Shown here one piece after another: positions 18,165 to 28,058 of a stretch of DNA of 64,000 bases (within the stretch, counting starts at the first letter, position 1; each line of letters opens with the position of its first letter). Source of the stretch: Aestuariivivens sediminis (GTDB lineage Bacteria > Bacteroidota > Bacteroidia > Flavobacteriales > Flavobacteriaceae); the NCBI RefSeq assembly GCF_022662105.1, contig NZ_JAKMCP010000002.1, forward strand, positions 806,001 through 870,000, written 5' to 3'. Below the pieces are notes generated by a model. That model was not told the DNA's origin. It saw only the letters and a list, made by a program, of their open reading frames with translations, and made no database searches. A program made the translations under genes and the position numbers.

Positions 18165-18794
18165 TTAGAACCTTCTTGAAATCAATTTCTTTGACTTTTC
18201 GAGATGTTCTTTTATTAAATCTTCTGCAAGTTTCGAGTTTTTTTCTTCAATTGCTTCAATTATATCCATATGCTCACTAAGTGTCTCTTGTGGTGACCTA
18301 ACTAAGCCAATAAGATCAATACAAATTAAAAGATTGCCACGATTAAAAAGTTTGTAGAGGAACTCATTACCGCTTTTTTTTATAATCATTTCATGAAACA
18401 AGCTATCAGCCTTTTTATATTTCATGACATCAATATCCTTAGATCCAAGAAAAGGTTTAAACAAATTATATAATTTTTCGATATCTGATTTCACTGAGAC
18501 TTTTACAAACGTTTTTACCGCCATAGATTCCAATGCAATCCTGCAATCATAAATTTCTAAGACTTCTTTATTAGAGAAGATTTTCACCGCCATTCCTTTA
18601 CGTGGCAATGACTCTACCAACGATTCTGCCTCAAGCATTTGCAAAGCAGAGCGAAGTGGTGTTCTACTGATTCCTAACTTCTCGGCAAGTTTATCCTGAA
18701 CTATCTTTTGGCCGAGCTGTAATTTACCAGAAACTATCATATTTTTAACCTTATGATAGGCCTTCACACTTAACTCATCGTTTGATATTTTCAT
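18165..18794 (-). CDS. GntR family transcriptional regulator (FadR subfamily)
   Basis: A 209-aa regulator. The N-terminal winged helix is AYHKVKNMIVSGKLQLGQKI with QDKLAEKLGISRTPLRSALQMLEAESLV (about 8-60), the GntR signature. An all-helical FCD effector domain follows (Asp-Arg at about 84, ADSLFHEMII, LSEHMDIIEAI, metal-binding His residues). The start at 18794 (MKISNDEL) is chosen. A longer frame to 18947 would overlap the divergent SDR gene and adds non-family sequence. It probably controls the operon it heads and the divergent SDR gene through the GTATAC palindrome at 18825-18837. Confidence 0.82.
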   Translation of the reverse strand: MKISNDELSVKAYHKVKNMIVSGKLQLGQKIVQDKLAEKLGISRTPLRSALQMLEAESLVESLPRKGMAVKIFSNKEVLEIYDCRIALESMAVKTFVKVSVKSDIEKLYNLFKPFLGSKDIDVMKYKKADSLFHEMIIKKSGNEFLYKLFNRGNLLICIDLIGLVRSPQETLSEHMDIIEAIEEKNSKLAEDLIKEHLEKSKKLISRRF

Positions 18795-18820
18795 TTGGAA
18801 TAGTACGTATATTATTGTAT

Positions 18821-18841
18821 TTTCGTATACGGTATACAAAA
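18821..18841. promoter_or_regulatory. Candidate GntR operator in the divergent promoter region
   Basis: TTTCGTATACGGTATACAAAA carries two GTATAC units one base apart in a near-perfect palindrome, centred between the regulator start (18794) and the SDR start (18890). FadR-type GntR proteins typically bind such short palindromes, so autoregulation and control of both transcripts is likely. Confidence 0.5.
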
Positions 18842-18889
18842 TTATGTTAATTATTTTGCATTTAAAAACTTTCTGAATAATTATTACAA

Positions 18890-19642
18890 ATGGAAAAAAC
18901 AGCTTTAATAACAGGAGCGACTTCAGGCGTTGGTAAAGCAACCGCAAAAAAACTGGCCGATCATGGTTATAATTTAATTATATGTGGAAGAAGAAAAAAC
19001 ATCTTAGAAGAACTTAAGGAATCTCTTACGCCGAAAACAAAAATACTTCATCTTGCATTTGATCTCAGAAATAGATCTGAAGTTGCAGAAAACATAAATA
19101 CATTACCAGATGATTGGAAAAACATTGACATATTAATAAATAATGCTGGAAATGCTCATGGCTTAGGAGACATTCATGAAGGTGATATAAATGATTGGGA
19201 TGCCATGATTGATGGTAACACAAAAGGGCTTCTTTACATTTCAAGATCTGTTATTCCACAGATGGTTAAACGTAAAACAGGTCACATTATAAACGTTAGC
19301 TCAATTGCAGGAAAACAAACCTATGTAGGTGGCACGGTTTATTGTGCTTCAAAAAAAGCCGTTGAAGCAATTAGCGAGGGTATGAGGCTAGAACTTACCA
19401 AGCATAATATTAAAGTAACCAATATTGCACCAGGTGCCATAGAAACTGAATTTTCTGAAGTGCGTTTTAAAGGAGACAAAAAAAGAGCAGAGAAAATTTA
19501 CGAGGGGTTTGAACCCCTTATAGCTGAGGATATTGCAGATTTCATATCTTACATCTTGCATCTTCCTGAAAGGGTTAATATTGCAGACGTTACTATTTTG
19601 CCTAAGGCACAATCTGCTGTTACAACATTAAACAGATCATGA
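18890..19642 (+). CDS. SDR family NAD(P)-dependent oxidoreductase (YdfG-like)
   Basis: A 250-aa classical short-chain dehydrogenase. Features are the cofactor motif TGATSGVG (8-15), NNAG (84-87), and the catalytic triad S138, Y151 and K155 (YCASK). The APGAIETEF segment is the family's post-catalytic loop. It resembles YdfG/3-hydroxy acid dehydrogenases. In uronate-degrading flavobacteria such enzymes reduce 4-deoxy-5-hexoseulose uronate or related keto-sugars. Here, divergent from a GntR/ExuT-like operon, a role in sugar-acid catabolism is likely but the substrate is not shown. GRRKN after strand 2 suggests NADPH preference. Confidence 0.82.
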   Translation: MEKTALITGATSGVGKATAKKLADHGYNLIICGRRKNILEELKESLTPKTKILHLAFDLRNRSEVAENINTLPDDWKNIDILINNAGNAHGLGDIHEGDINDWDAMIDGNTKGLLYISRSVIPQMVKRKTGHIINVSSIAGKQTYVGGTVYCASKKAVEAISEGMRLELTKHNIKVTNIAPGAIETEFSEVRFKGDKKRAEKIYEGFEPLIAEDIADFISYILHLPERVNIADVTILPKAQSAVTTLNRS

Positions 19643-19755
19643 GTCATTCCCCTAAAACATTTTCTTTTTACAGAATGATATCTTTTCAGAGATTAAATCA
19701 ACTGAGATCAGCAATAGATAAAGTAAATTTTTAGAAACTCGAAAATTTTAAACGG

Positions 19756-20635
19756 ATGAAAACATTTCTAATACTCCTTTTCACTCCCCTAGCTTTTATC
19801 TCTTGCAACAATCAAAAAAATGATCCAAAAGAAAACGGGACGAAGCTATTGGAAGAAAACCTAACATAATGGGATAAATACCTGAACTATAAGCATAGCG
19901 ACGGTTATGATGGAAGTACTCCAGTTAATGGCACAGGTGGTGTTATTGCCCCCTATTGGTTTGAAGAAAAATGGATATGGTGTATTTAGGATGAATATAA
20001 TTAATAATGAATCTGTTTTAAGAATTAGAGAAATTTTTGGCTGTATTATAACAAAAAAAGAGAATGATAATTATCGTCTTAAACTGAAAGTAAAAAGGGG
20101 TGATGCAGTATATCCACCACGATTAACGAAAGGCAAAGATTCCGAATTATTATACCATTCTTCTGGTGAATACGGAGCTGAGCATTGGCGATCGTGGATG
20201 TTTTCTCAAGAGTTTCAAGTAATAAAAGGTCGCACTGGTGATTATTGGACTATTGGACCAACAGCAATGGAAATCAAGGCTATTCCAGACTTATGGATCA
20301 TGAATACAATTGCAAATGAGAAGTATTCGTTTTTAGAAATCCCAGATGCTGCCAAAGGATATGGTTTTTGCTCTGGAAGAGTCGACTATGAGCGTAGAGA
20401 AAGCGAATGGACCACTTTAGAATTAATTTGTTCTGAAGATAAAAGTCTGCATGTTGTTAATGGAGAAGTGGTAATGATTCTTAAGAATTCGCGATATATG
20501 TATGGCGGCACCGAAATTACATTGCAAAAAGATAAAATTCAAACTCAATGCGAAGCTGCTGAAGTATTTTAAAAAAATATTGAGATTTCAAGTTTAAAAT
20601 ATCTTCCAGCTGAGCATGCTAAATATTACGAATAA
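19756..20635 (+). pseudogene. Broken DUF1080 (3-keto-disaccharide hydrolase-like) lipoprotein gene
   Basis: Starts with a good lipoprotein signal (MKTFLILLFTPLAFISC). A TAA then replaces an expected Asn codon at 19867-19869, and the same frame continues WDKYLNYKHSDGYDGS. An extra C in a run of five (about 19947-19952) shifts the frame, which continues PIGLKKNGYGVFRMNI through the DUF1080 core (YPPRLTKGKDS, YHSSGEYGAEHWRSWMFSQE, ATLEL-type strand). A TAA replaces Tyr near 20570, and the natural end follows at 20633-20635. Three lesions in about 290 codons make it inactive unless the assembly is wrong. Intact relatives are secreted carbohydrate-active proteins. Confidence 0.78.
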
Positions 20636-20651
20636 TCATTAATAGTTTTCT

Positions 20652-23456
20652 ATGAACCATATTTTTAAAGCATTAGTTTTTTTTCCTCTCATCAGTATTT
20701 TATTTCTTGTAAGTTGCAACAACGCAACACCAAGCAATTGGCAATGGGAAACTATCACGACAGTAGGAAAACCAACAGCTCGCCATGAGGCAGGTCTTGT
20801 AGCTTATAAAGACCAATTATATTTAATGGGAGGTAGAAGGATTAATCCCACTTCGGTATTTGATCCTGCCACAAATAAATGGACAGAGAAGTCGGCTACG
20901 CCTATTGAGTTGCATCATTTTCAGCCCGTAGTTTTGAACGATGCAATTTATTTGATTGGTGCCATGACAGGAACCTGGCCAAACGAAACACCTGTTGATA
21001 GGGTTATTATTTATTATCCTGAACGTGATGAATATGTATATGCTGATACTATTCCCGAACATCGAAGAAGAGGTGGAGCTGGTGCTGTGGTTTATAAGAA
21101 TAAGATCTATTTAGTGGGTGGTATTACAAATGGTCATTTGAATGGCTACAAACCCTGGTTGGATGAATATAATCCCGAAACTGGCGAATGGAAAACATTG
21201 GCTGATGCACCGAATGCACGTGATCATTTTCAAGCAGTTGTTGTTGATGGCAAACTTTATGCATTTGCTGGCCGAACCACATCGAAAATAACCGATCAAG
21301 ATATGAGTTTAACCGTGAGTCATGGCAATATTTATGATTTCAACACGCAAGAATGGGAAGCAGTAACAAATAACTTAGCCATTCCAACCATGAGAGCCGG
21401 AAATTTTGCGTTTGGCTGGAACAATTCAATTGTAATTGGAGGGGGCGAAACCGCCGAAAAAGTGGAGGCCCATAATGAGGTGGAAGCATTCAATACCAAA
21501 ACAAAATTATGGAGTAAATGGCCTTCTTTTAATAAGGGCAGACATGGAACTGGATTTGCCGTAATTGGAAACTTTGTTTATACTGCTTCAGGTTGTGGGA
21601 AACATGGAGGAGAACCCGAATTAACGTCAGTTGAACGTTTAGAATTACCTAAAGGAAATCCCGAGCCCATATCAGAAAGATTAGATAGTACACCAGTACA
21701 TATGCAATGGCACACTATTACCCTTTCTTTCAAAGGGCCTAAAACATCTGAATCAGCTCAAGAAAATCCATTTCTAAACTATAGATTAACTGTTGAATTT
21801 AAAAACGGAGAAACGCAACAAACTATACCTGGATTTTTTGCCGCTGATGGAAATGCTTCTGAAACGAGCTCAAACGCTGGTTCGTATTGGCAAGTACGTT
21901 TTACCCCCGATAAAATGGGCAAATGGTCTTATTCGGCTAAGCTTAGTCAAGAAGATAACATTGCGCTTAGCGATGATTTAAATGCTGGAAAACCAGTGTC
22001 AATATCAGATCCCGATGGAGAGTTTTTGCTGGTAAGATCGGATAAGGAAGGAGATGATTTTAGAGCACACGGACGAATTGAAGCATCTAACGGATATTTT
22101 AAATTTCGTGATACCGAAAACTATTGGCTTAAAGCCGGAACGAACAGTCCTGAAAACCTATTGGCATATGTTGATATTGATGGCACCTATCGAATAAAAG
22201 CAGAAGCCAGAGATGGAGAAGCAGTAGCACCTACGTATATTCATGCGTATGAACCACACCTCAAAGATTGGAAAACAGGAGATCCAACATGGAAGAATGG
22301 AAAAGGGAAATCGCTGATTGGAGCTATCAATTATTTAGCTTCAAAAGGCATGAACGCTGACTATTTCTTAACTCTAAACATTTTGGGCGACGGAAAAGAT
22401 GTATGGCCTTATGTGAGTCCCGATGATTTTTCCCGTTTTGATGTAAGCAAACTAGATCAATGGGAAATCATATTTGAGTACATGCAATCTAAAGGCATTT
22501 TATTGCATGTGGTTTTACAGGAAACAGAAAATGAAACCATGCTCGATAATGGAGATACTGGTCCTAATCGCAAATTATACTTGAGGGAACTTATTGCGAG
22601 GTTTGGTCATCATCTTGGCCTGGTATGGAATTTGGGTGAGGAGAATGGACTAACACCATGGGCTCCAGATAATCCTTACCAGGATGATAAACAGCGAAAA
22701 TCAATGGCCAGGTTCATAAAAGAACATGATCCTTACAACCATCCGGTCGTATTACATACCTTACCTAATGATGATATTAGAAAGGATATTTTAAACAATA
22801 TGCTGGGATACGAATATGTGGATGGTATTTCCCTTCAGCATGCCGAAAGAGAAACAGCACCTAAAACAGTATCAGACTGGAAAGCAAAATCCGATAGCGT
22901 TGGTCACCCATGGCTGATTACGATGGATGAAATTGGGATGTGGTACGATGGTGCCATGACGGATCCCGAAGATCCAAATCATAATACACTTCGGCGTTAC
23001 GCCCTTTGGGGTGTCTTATTATCTGGAGGAGCCGGTGTTGAATGGTATTTTGGAGCCAAGCATCCACACACGGATTTAACTTCGGAAGACTGGCGACAAA
23101 GAGATCGCCTTTGGGAAATCACAAATTACGCAAAGGTATTTTTTAATACCTACCTGCCGTATTGGGAAATGCAACCCGATCATGGTTTAGTAAACTCGAA
23201 AGAAGCATATTGCTTACGCAAGCAGGATGAGATTTATGCTATTTATTTGCCAAATTCGAAAACCTATACGCTTGACTTAAAGGCTGCAAAAGGCAAATAT
23301 AGCATTGAGTGGTTCCATTTACTTGCAGGAGGCGAATTACAGATAGGTTCGGTAAAATCTATAGAAGGAGGTGGAATTCGATCGTTGGGAATTCCTCCAA
23401 AAATTAAGAATAATTTACCTAATCAAGATTGGGTGGTATTGATAAAACGGTTATAA
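20652..23456 (+). CDS. Kelch-repeat / DUF5060 glycosidase-like fusion lipoprotein
   Basis: A 934-aa lipoprotein (lipobox FLVSCNN). Residues about 30-345 form six Kelch-type blades (YLMGGRRINP, YLIGAMTGTW, YLVGGITNG, YAFAGRTTS, IVIGGGET, YTASGCGKHGG). Residues about 350-455 are a DUF5060-type beta domain (GYFKF/PGFFAADGNASETSS). Then comes a TIM-barrel-like catalytic region with GLVWNLGEENG (about 660) and TMDEIGMW (about 757), whose Glu residues are candidate acid and nucleophile. A C-terminal strand domain (YLPNSKTYTLDLKAAKGKYS) resembles putative collagen-binding modules. Expected role is surface polysaccharide hydrolysis. It is 16 bases after the DUF1080 relic. Confidence 0.7.
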   Translation: MNHIFKALVFFPLISILFLVSCNNATPSNWQWETITTVGKPTARHEAGLVAYKDQLYLMGGRRINPTSVFDPATNKWTEKSATPIELHHFQPVVLNDAIYLIGAMTGTWPNETPVDRVIIYYPERDEYVYADTIPEHRRRGGAGAVVYKNKIYLVGGITNGHLNGYKPWLDEYNPETGEWKTLADAPNARDHFQAVVVDGKLYAFAGRTTSKITDQDMSLTVSHGNIYDFNTQEWEAVTNNLAIPTMRAGNFAFGWNNSIVIGGGETAEKVEAHNEVEAFNTKTKLWSKWPSFNKGRHGTGFAVIGNFVYTASGCGKHGGEPELTSVERLELPKGNPEPISERLDSTPVHMQWHTITLSFKGPKTSESAQENPFLNYRLTVEFKNGETQQTIPGFFAADGNASETSSNAGSYWQVRFTPDKMGKWSYSAKLSQEDNIALSDDLNAGKPVSISDPDGEFLLVRSDKEGDDFRAHGRIEASNGYFKFRDTENYWLKAGTNSPENLLAYVDIDGTYRIKAEARDGEAVAPTYIHAYEPHLKDWKTGDPTWKNGKGKSLIGAINYLASKGMNADYFLTLNILGDGKDVWPYVSPDDFSRFDVSKLDQWEIIFEYMQSKGILLHVVLQETENETMLDNGDTGPNRKLYLRELIARFGHHLGLVWNLGEENGLTPWAPDNPYQDDKQRKSMARFIKEHDPYNHPVVLHTLPNDDIRKDILNNMLGYEYVDGISLQHAERETAPKTVSDWKAKSDSVGHPWLITMDEIGMWYDGAMTDPEDPNHNTLRRYALWGVLLSGGAGVEWYFGAKHPHTDLTSEDWRQRDRLWEITNYAKVFFNTYLPYWEMQPDHGLVNSKEAYCLRKQDEIYAIYLPNSKTYTLDLKAAKGKYSIEWFHLLAGGELQIGSVKSIEGGGIRSLGIPPKIKNNLPNQDWVVLIKRL

Positions 23457-23501
23457 TTGATATCGAAACAAATCATAATTACGTTTAAAAAATTATAAAA
23501 A

Positions 23502-25664
23502 ATGGTGAATTATAAAAACATGGTATCATTTCAAATCAAATACATTCTATTAAGCATCTGCGTTATTGTAATATTCTCTTGTCAGCAAACAACAAAAAAT
23601 GGGGTGGTTCACGAGGTTGAAATAATTGATCCAATCGTTGATACATCAATTTGGTGGGAAAAGAATAACCTAAGAATGATACAAACCAATTTGCCAGCTG
23701 CAGAAGGTGCTTTAAATCCGGACTCATTATTGGTAGATTTACTTGAATATTCGGCAAATACTTTATTGATTAATGCCGGGGGTATCATGGCTTTTTACCC
23801 CACAAAACTTCCTTTTCACTATCAAAACCCCTATGTGAAAGATGATATGCTTGGACGTGTTATTTCGCTTTGCCATGCAAATGGAATCCGTGTTATTGTA
23901 AGGTTTGATTTTAGCCGAGCTCATGAAAGTTTTCTGGAAGAACATCCCGATTGGTTCTATCTATCTCCACAAGGATCTAGAGCCGACAATTACGGAATGA
24001 TAGTAACTTCAGTTAACGGTGAATATATGCAAAAACATGCCTTTGAAATTGTTCAGGAAGTAATTGACAATTATCCAATTGATGGTATGTTCATTAATAT
24101 GTTCGGTTATAAAACAACCGATTATTATCACGGGATTTACCATGGGATCGATCAGAATAAAAACGATAAAAGAAGATTCGAAGAATTCTCAAATGGTATG
24201 ACACTACCAACCGTTGAAGATTCCGATGATCCTGTTTTTCAAAAGTATGTTGAATTTAAAGAATTCACCACAAATGAATTATTGGAAAGAATGCATAACC
24301 TGATTAAATCCCAACGCCCCAATATTGCATTATGTACTTATAATGATGATTTTATTGATATAATGAGACATGAAGCACAGGGGGAATTGCACCATATTCC
24401 ATATTTCGCATATATCGCATCCGAAAATGTAAATACGGTTGAGGCCACTTTTGATGATAAAATATCCAGTAGTGCGAGTATCCAGCAAATAACATTCGGA
24501 TCAAGGTATCACGCTGTACCACCTGTTCGGATTCGAAACAGATTGTATCAAAATATTGCTCATGGTTCCGGTTTAGATATTAGCCTTATGGGTGATATGA
24601 GAAACTATGAAGATGAAAGAGGATTTGGAGTAATAAAAGAGGTGTATGCCTATCACAAAAATAATGAGAAATATTATGGTGATTTTAAAAGTACTGCACA
24701 AATAGCCATTATCAAACAGGATTATTGGCCGGGCGGACCAGAAATGGAAGAAATGCGAGGCATAGAACAGCTCTTAAAAGAAGAACATGTTCAGTTTGAT
24801 TTAATCCTTAAAAAGTATCTTTCTCTTAGGTTCGATAAATTAAAAGACTACAAGATCATTCTCATTGCACATTTAAATAATTTTAGTGATCGTGAAATCG
24901 AAGTCTTAAAAAAGCTAACCGAAGAAGGTGTAAATATTATTGCTACTAATCAATCAATGGCAGACAATCCTGAGGCATTAAAAGAATTATTTGGAGCAAC
25001 AGTGATTGAGAAAGAACTTGATGCTTTCAAGTACTACTTGCAATTAAAAGATCAGGATATTCTAAAACGTCAGGATAAGCTTCAACAGGCATTTTTGAAG
25101 TGTAATTTCATGAAATGCGAATTTGACGAGAAATGCCAACTTTTCCTTCCCTTACTTGACAAAGGCAGAGAAGGTCCGCCGGAAATGATTGGAGGACATG
25201 TGCCCACAGGGTGGTATGGCATAAGTATATTGGATAGAAACAGCGCAAAAACAGTTTATATTCCATGGGAAATTGGAAGAATGTACTACCAGTATGGCTT
25301 TTTTGCCCATAGAGATATATTGCTTGATGTGATTGATTTTATTAATCCAGAAATTAGGCAAGATTTCAAAACAAGCGCTCCTCCTCAGGTAGAAATAACT
25401 TTTAACAAATTCAGATATAATTCATTCGCAACAGATTCGTATAATAAATACATCATTAATTTGATCAACTTGTCGGGATTTAATGGCCGAAGCTATTTTG
25501 AGCCTTTAGAAATAAATAATATCAACTTTGAAATTAAAGTGGATTTAAAACCGGAAAAAGTATATGGTTTAAAGTCGGGAAAAACCATAAAATTTGAGGG
25601 TGACTCAATAATTAAATTTACCTTAGATAGCCTTCGGGATTTTGAAGCAATAGTAATTGAATAA
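23502..25664 (+). CDS. Glycoside hydrolase-like lipoprotein (GHL6 / GH42-like barrel plus GATase-like domain)
   Basis: A 720-aa lipoprotein; the signal is best read from the internal MVSFQIKYILL, ending at FSCQQ. The N-terminal half is a TIM barrel: ANTLLINAGGIMAFY, GIRVIVRFDFSRAHESFLEEHPDWF, IDGMFINMFGYKT and PNIALCTYNDDF. This pattern is typical of hypothetical glycosyl hydrolase 6. Residues about 395-500 form a GATase-like beta-galactosidase trimerisation domain (KIILIAHLNNFSDREIEVLKKL). A C-terminal beta domain follows. It is 45 bases after the Kelch fusion gene and 11 bases before the next, so an operon. Substrate unknown; an acidic polysaccharide fits the locus. Confidence 0.6.
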   Translation: MVNYKNMVSFQIKYILLSICVIVIFSCQQTTKNGVVHEVEIIDPIVDTSIWWEKNNLRMIQTNLPAAEGALNPDSLLVDLLEYSANTLLINAGGIMAFYPTKLPFHYQNPYVKDDMLGRVISLCHANGIRVIVRFDFSRAHESFLEEHPDWFYLSPQGSRADNYGMIVTSVNGEYMQKHAFEIVQEVIDNYPIDGMFINMFGYKTTDYYHGIYHGIDQNKNDKRRFEEFSNGMTLPTVEDSDDPVFQKYVEFKEFTTNELLERMHNLIKSQRPNIALCTYNDDFIDIMRHEAQGELHHIPYFAYIASENVNTVEATFDDKISSSASIQQITFGSRYHAVPPVRIRNRLYQNIAHGSGLDISLMGDMRNYEDERGFGVIKEVYAYHKNNEKYYGDFKSTAQIAIIKQDYWPGGPEMEEMRGIEQLLKEEHVQFDLILKKYLSLRFDKLKDYKIILIAHLNNFSDREIEVLKKLTEEGVNIIATNQSMADNPEALKELFGATVIEKELDAFKYYLQLKDQDILKRQDKLQQAFLKCNFMKCEFDEKCQLFLPLLDKGREGPPEMIGGHVPTGWYGISILDRNSAKTVYIPWEIGRMYYQYGFFAHRDILLDVIDFINPEIRQDFKTSAPPQVEITFNKFRYNSFATDSYNKYIINLINLSGFNGRSYFEPLEINNINFEIKVDLKPEKVYGLKSGKTIKFEGDSIIKFTLDSLRDFEAIVIE

Positions 25665-25675
25665 AACAAGAGTAA

Positions 25676-27844
25676 ATGACAAATATACCAAAGCTATTGT
25701 GTGCATTCATAATTCTAATATTCTTTTCATGTGGAAATAATAAAACAATTCACATCACTTTTAACCAAGGTTCTTCGGTGCTAAGTTACGGAGTATCGAA
25801 ACTTGAAGAACATGCTCAAGAATCGGGATTTGTGGTTCGGAAAAATGTTCTTGACAAGGTAAACGAAGAAATAATTATTATCACTAAAAACGATACGATT
25901 AACCCTAAACTGGAAGGTTTCCGCCAAGAAAGTATTTCAAATATAAAAGATGACGGATATAAAATTATTAGAAACGAGGATCAAATTTATATTATCGGGA
26001 ACTCTGAACAGGGATGCTTATATGGTTTATTCGATTTGATAGAGCAGATAGGAATAGATTGTGATATTTCTAAAGTTAAGGCCAAACAAATAAATCCTAC
26101 TATCGCGTTTAGGGCAGTAAAAATAAATTTACCGTGGTCACCATACCGACCAGGTCCAACAAATGATGTGCACATAGAAACTTGCAAGGACTTAAAATTT
26201 TGGGAAGCATTTTTAGACATGCTCGTAAAAAACAGGTTCAATGCGGTGAGTCTGTGGAATAACCACCCTTTCCCCTATATGATTCGGGCAAAGAATTATC
26301 CCAAAGCCACTCCATTTAAAGACGATGAGCTTGCGAAATGGAAAGATTTTTACAAAACCCTTTTTAAAATGGCTAAAGAAAGGGGGCTCGAAACCTATCT
26401 TGTTAATTGGAACATTGTAGTATCGCCCGAATTTGCAGAAAATTATGGAGCAAAAGAATATTTTGACCGATCAGAATTGGTGAAAAAATACACGAGAGAA
26501 TCGGTAACGCAATTGCTCAACGAATATGAAGATCTGACAGGATTTGGAACTACACTGGCAGACTGGATGGGAAATTGGGGCGATGAAAAAATGACGCCGC
26601 AGGAACGTGAAGACTGGGTAAAAGAAACCATAGTAAAAGGCATTAAAAATGCAGACAGAAAAGTAAAGTTCATTCATAGAGCCGTTCTATCAGGTAACCC
26701 AAAATTGATGAGAGAAGTTATTGATTATGCTAATCTTCCCGAAAAAACCATAGTAGAGATAAAATTTAACTGGTCGCATGGACACTCAACACCTAAACTT
26801 TCATTAACCCATGCCAATGACGACGGTACCGTTATGAGTGGGTTTTGGAATCCAAAACCTGAGAATTTTTTTATCGCCTGGATGGTACGAAATGAGGATT
26901 TTTTTGTATTACGCTGGGGTGATCATGAATTTATCAGAAACCATATTAATATGAATAAAAAAGATTATGTTCAAGGATATTTCATTGGTTCCGAGGGCTA
27001 TATTCCGGCAAAAGATTATTCTCATCTTGAACCTCATCCTCAAAAAACATGGGATTATGCTTTTGAAAAACAGTGGATGTTTTATCACCTATGGGGACGA
27101 TTACTTTTTGACCCCAATGAAAAGGAACGTACCCTTGCCAAAGAGATTAAAAAAAGATATCCGGCCATTGATGTGATTTCTTTCTTAAAAGCATATTCAC
27201 TGGCCTCAAAGGTTCCTTTGAATATTGCCACATTTTACAAAGGCACATGGGATTTCACATTATATAGCGAGGGCTTTTTAGCCCCCTGGCAACCTGATAT
27301 TGAAGATGGAAGATCATCATTTATTTCACTTCGGGAGTTAATTGATCAGGAAACATTGGATAAAAAGCACATGAATATCGGGGACTACGTTATGAAAGTT
27401 CATGGAAATATTCCAATAGACAAGGAAATGATAACTCCTATTGAGCTTGCAGAAACAACCAAAAGCAACTGCGCTAAATCATTAGGGATCATCGCAAGTC
27501 TTGAAAAACAGAGTAACAACCCTACACTCCAATCCGAAATTGAGGATCTTAAAACCTGGTGCTATCTTGGATATTATTTTGCGGAAAAAATTCACGCAGG
27601 CATTGAATTGAAAACTTATTTATTATCTGCTGATGTAAACGACAAGGAAGCGGCACTGAAACATGCAAAGAAAGCATTACAGCATTGGAAAAAAATTGTG
27701 GAACTAACAGAAACCAGATATCAAAGAATGCCTTATGTAATGATGACGCATCCTGAGAACAGGTGGCCTAATTTTAGAGGTTTTCATTGGAAAGATTACT
27801 TGAAAGAGGTTGAGTATGATATTGAATATATAAAGAGTATTTAG
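25676..27844 (+). CDS. Alpha-glucuronidase (GH67)-like lipoprotein
   Basis: A 722-aa lipoprotein (FFSCGNN). Residues about 25-125 look like the GH67/GH20 N-terminal alpha-beta domain, with the closing motif IYIIGNSEQGCLYGLFDLIE. The barrel then shows PTIAFRAVKINLPW, NRFNAVSLWNNHPFPYM, LETYLVNWNIVVSPEF, LADWMGNWGDEKMT and KFIHRAVL. NWGDE and FNWSHGHS hold candidate carboxylate and base residues. A helical C-terminal region of about 200 residues follows, also as in GH67. It is the last gene of the Kelch-GHL6-GH67-like run. True GH67 catalytic residues could not be confirmed by eye, so activity on a uronic acid side chain is inference. Confidence 0.55.
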   Translation: MTNIPKLLCAFIILIFFSCGNNKTIHITFNQGSSVLSYGVSKLEEHAQESGFVVRKNVLDKVNEEIIIITKNDTINPKLEGFRQESISNIKDDGYKIIRNEDQIYIIGNSEQGCLYGLFDLIEQIGIDCDISKVKAKQINPTIAFRAVKINLPWSPYRPGPTNDVHIETCKDLKFWEAFLDMLVKNRFNAVSLWNNHPFPYMIRAKNYPKATPFKDDELAKWKDFYKTLFKMAKERGLETYLVNWNIVVSPEFAENYGAKEYFDRSELVKKYTRESVTQLLNEYEDLTGFGTTLADWMGNWGDEKMTPQEREDWVKETIVKGIKNADRKVKFIHRAVLSGNPKLMREVIDYANLPEKTIVEIKFNWSHGHSTPKLSLTHANDDGTVMSGFWNPKPENFFIAWMVRNEDFFVLRWGDHEFIRNHINMNKKDYVQGYFIGSEGYIPAKDYSHLEPHPQKTWDYAFEKQWMFYHLWGRLLFDPNEKERTLAKEIKKRYPAIDVISFLKAYSLASKVPLNIATFYKGTWDFTLYSEGFLAPWQPDIEDGRSSFISLRELIDQETLDKKHMNIGDYVMKVHGNIPIDKEMITPIELAETTKSNCAKSLGIIASLEKQSNNPTLQSEIEDLKTWCYLGYYFAEKIHAGIELKTYLLSADVNDKEAALKHAKKALQHWKKIVELTETRYQRMPYVMMTHPENRWPNFRGFHWKDYLKEVEYDIEYIKSI

Positions 27845-28058
27845 CATGATATGTAAATTCAATGTTACTCCATAAATAAACAAAGGGATACCATATACAA
27901 TACAAAACATTTGGGGTTCGGTAGTTTGCGTTGAAACTTCTCAACCTTTTTTTGCAATATAAAGACACGCTACGAACACCCAACCATTTCATATGGTTAA
28001 ACTTTATAACCAATTGCTGTTATAAATTCACGAATATATTTTGCAATAGACATTTAAC

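Noticed and set aside
18165-18947. Longer start for the GntR gene (260 aa)
   Set aside because: It would overlap the divergent SDR gene and the operator, and adds hydrophobic residues foreign to the family.
15338-19642. Complete alginate (DEH) degradation operon
   Set aside because: An SDR and uronate-type transporter fit, but no alginate lyase, KDG kinase, KDPG aldolase or KdgF-type short cupin is present.
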